DNA from: Corynebacterium sp. P4-C1
GTDB taxonomy: Bacteria; Actinomycetota; Actinomycetes; Mycobacteriales; Mycobacteriaceae
Direction: 5' to 3'
Length of the DNA: 64,000 nt
NCBI RefSeq assembly: GCF_030503595.1
Contig: NZ_CP129966.1
Span: forward strand, 1,798,001 to 1,862,000
The notes under the pieces were generated by a model. The model made no database searches. It was given only the letters and a program-made list of their open reading frames with translations, and was not told the origin of the DNA. This document shows positions 63,090 to 64,000 of the stretch, piece by piece; the first letter of the stretch is position 1, and each line of letters begins with the position of its first letter. A program made the translations under genes and the position numbers.

Positions 63090-64000
63090 CTAGAAAACGG
63101 AGTCGTTCCACCAGCGCCGCTCGGGGGTACCGGCGCGGGAGCCGTTCTCGTCGAGCTTGATGCCCACGACTTGGTGCAGCTCGACCACATCGTGCTCGAA
63201 ACCCCACTCGGAACCGGCCATGTACATGCCCCAAAGTTTGGCGGTGTTCTCTCCGACCAGCTCAACTGCGCGGTCCCAGTTGACCTTCAAGTTTTCGCAC
63301 CAGTCGTGCAGGGTGCGCATGTAGTCGAAGCGCAGATTCTCCTCGTGGAAGACTTCGAAGCCGTGGTCCTGCATGTTCTTGACCACGGTGCCGGAGCCGG
63401 TGAGCTCCCCGTCGGGGAAGATGTAGCGGTCGATGAAGTCGCCACTCTTGGTCTTGTGGTTGTCCGGATAGGTGATGCAGTGGTTGACCATGACTCCTCC
63501 CGGACGGAGTTTGCCGGCGAGGAATTCGAAGTAGGAGGCATAGTTGTCCACGCCGATGTGTTCTAGGAGGCCGATAGAGGAGATCGCGTCGAAATCAGAC
63601 TCGACCACGTCCCGGTAGTCGAGGTGGCGAACCTCCGCGAGGTCCGCTAGTCCCTCTTCCTCGATCTTCGCCTGCGCCCAATCAGCCTGCTCTTTCGACA
63701 GGGTCACGCCAAGGGATTTCACGCCGCGCCGCGCAGCGTAGCGCACCATGGAACCCCAACCGCAGCCGATGTCCAGATGGCGGTCGCCCGGCTGCAGGTT
63801 CAATTTCTCGTATACGAGCCGGAACTTATTCTCCTGCGCCTCGTCGAGGCTGGCGTCCGGGGCGGGGTAGTAGGCGCAGGTGTACGCCATGGATTCGCCG
63901 AGGAACAGCTCGTAGAAATCGTTTCCGACATCATAATGGGAAGAGATGACATCGGCGTCACGCTCTTTCGAGTGGCGGGAAAGGCCTTGGCGCAGACGGC
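63090..64000 (-). CDS. Cyclopropane-fatty-acyl-phospholipid synthase-type methyltransferase (partial)
   Basis: The protein's N-terminal part lies outside the window; about 302 residues are visible. SAM-dependent cyclopropane synthase motifs are SSHYDVGNDFYELFLGESM (substrate loop), LDIGCGWGSM (SAM motif I), GVTLSKEQADWAQ and the SIGLLEHIGVDNYASYF catalytic region. A C-terminal HQVVGIKLDENG... segment ends the protein. It may modify membrane phospholipid acyl chains, or mycolate precursors; the target is not determined. The gene runs off the right edge on the minus strand. Confidence 0.92.
   Translation of the reverse strand, partial: RLRQGLSRHSKERDADVISSHYDVGNDFYELFLGESMAYTCAYYPAPDASLDEAQENKFRLVYEKLNLQPGDRHLDIGCGWGSMVRYAARRGVKSLGVTLSKEQADWAQAKIEEEGLADLAEVRHLDYRDVVESDFDAISSIGLLEHIGVDNYASYFEFLAGKLRPGGVMVNHCITYPDNHKTKSGDFIDRYIFPDGELTGSGTVVKNMQDHGFEVFHEENLRFDYMRTLHDWCENLKVNWDRAVELVGENTAKLWGMYMAGSEWGFEHDVVELHQVVGIKLDENGSRAGTPERRWWNDSVF

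Overview
This window is a high-GC actinobacterial chromosome segment, almost certainly from a Corynebacterium species. It carries arabinogalactan genes (glf, glfT2, the DPPR synthase and phosphatase, aftB) and mycolate genes (two mycoloyltransferases, fadD32, pks13, an accD carboxyltransferase). Gene content and order from usp to the accD gene follow what I recall of the Corynebacterium glutamicum chromosome (hrrSA, sodA, msrA, glpQ1, lcpB, pheA, serS, glf, glfT2, aftB, cop1, fadD32, pks13, accD3). Identifications rest on motifs and remembered synteny; no database search was run.

Layout. 1-3924: 3' end of 16S, a tRNA-free spacer, complete 23S and 5S rRNA and a terminator. 3938-9497: an RluA-type pseudouridine synthase, a tiny secreted or envelope peptide, a tandem UspA protein, a GlsB-type membrane protein, a TetR regulator, a second YidC-type insertase, and a class E sortase gene broken by two in-frame stops. 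9522-15851: two lipoproteins, the heme-sensing pair hrrS-hrrA, an Lsr2-type nucleoid protein, a DUF6474 protein and a RecB-like nuclease. 15909-28117: an MFS transporter behind a DtxR-like box, sodA, msrA, an alpha/beta hydrolase, a GDPD phosphodiesterase, a DUF5926 protein, an amino acid permease, the LCP protein lcpB, a CPBP protease, pheA, a histidine phosphatase and a small zincin. 28114-34474: a septum-formation protein, serS, two acyltransferases, a HAD phosphatase and glpK. 34486-40772: an LGFP-containing PGRP amidase, glf, a CPA1 antiporter and a broken GT87 glycosyltransferase. 41099-43930: a small helical protein, an intact IS3-family element with a 3-bp target duplication, and a DUF222/HNH nuclease. 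44222-64000: the cell-wall block glfT2, DPPR phosphatase, DPPR synthase, aftB, two mycoloyltransferases, a DUF732 lipoprotein, a cutinase-like protein, fadD32, pks13, accD3, a 36-residue peptide gene, a DUF3054 protein and a truncated cyclopropane-fatty-acid synthase-type gene.

The genes of the last block act together. Glf supplies UDP-galactofuranose, GlfT2 builds galactan, the UbiA and PAP2 enzymes make decaprenyl-phosphate arabinose precursors, and AftB caps arabinan. FadD32, Pks13 and the AccD subunit condense mycolates, and the two mycoloyltransferases attach or transfer them at the outer membrane.

The most striking non-gene pattern is pervasive leaderless start architecture. A TANNNT hexamer lies 6-8 bases before the start codon of at least fifteen genes, including divergent pairs whose -10 hexamers or start codons overlap, and two genes whose -10 reuses the upstream stop codon. 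Other signals worth a look are an IS insertion inside a terminator T-tract, two decayed envelope genes, a 23-base repeated palindrome upstream of glfT2, and two very small peptide genes, one with an exact tandem duplication next to the mycolate cluster.
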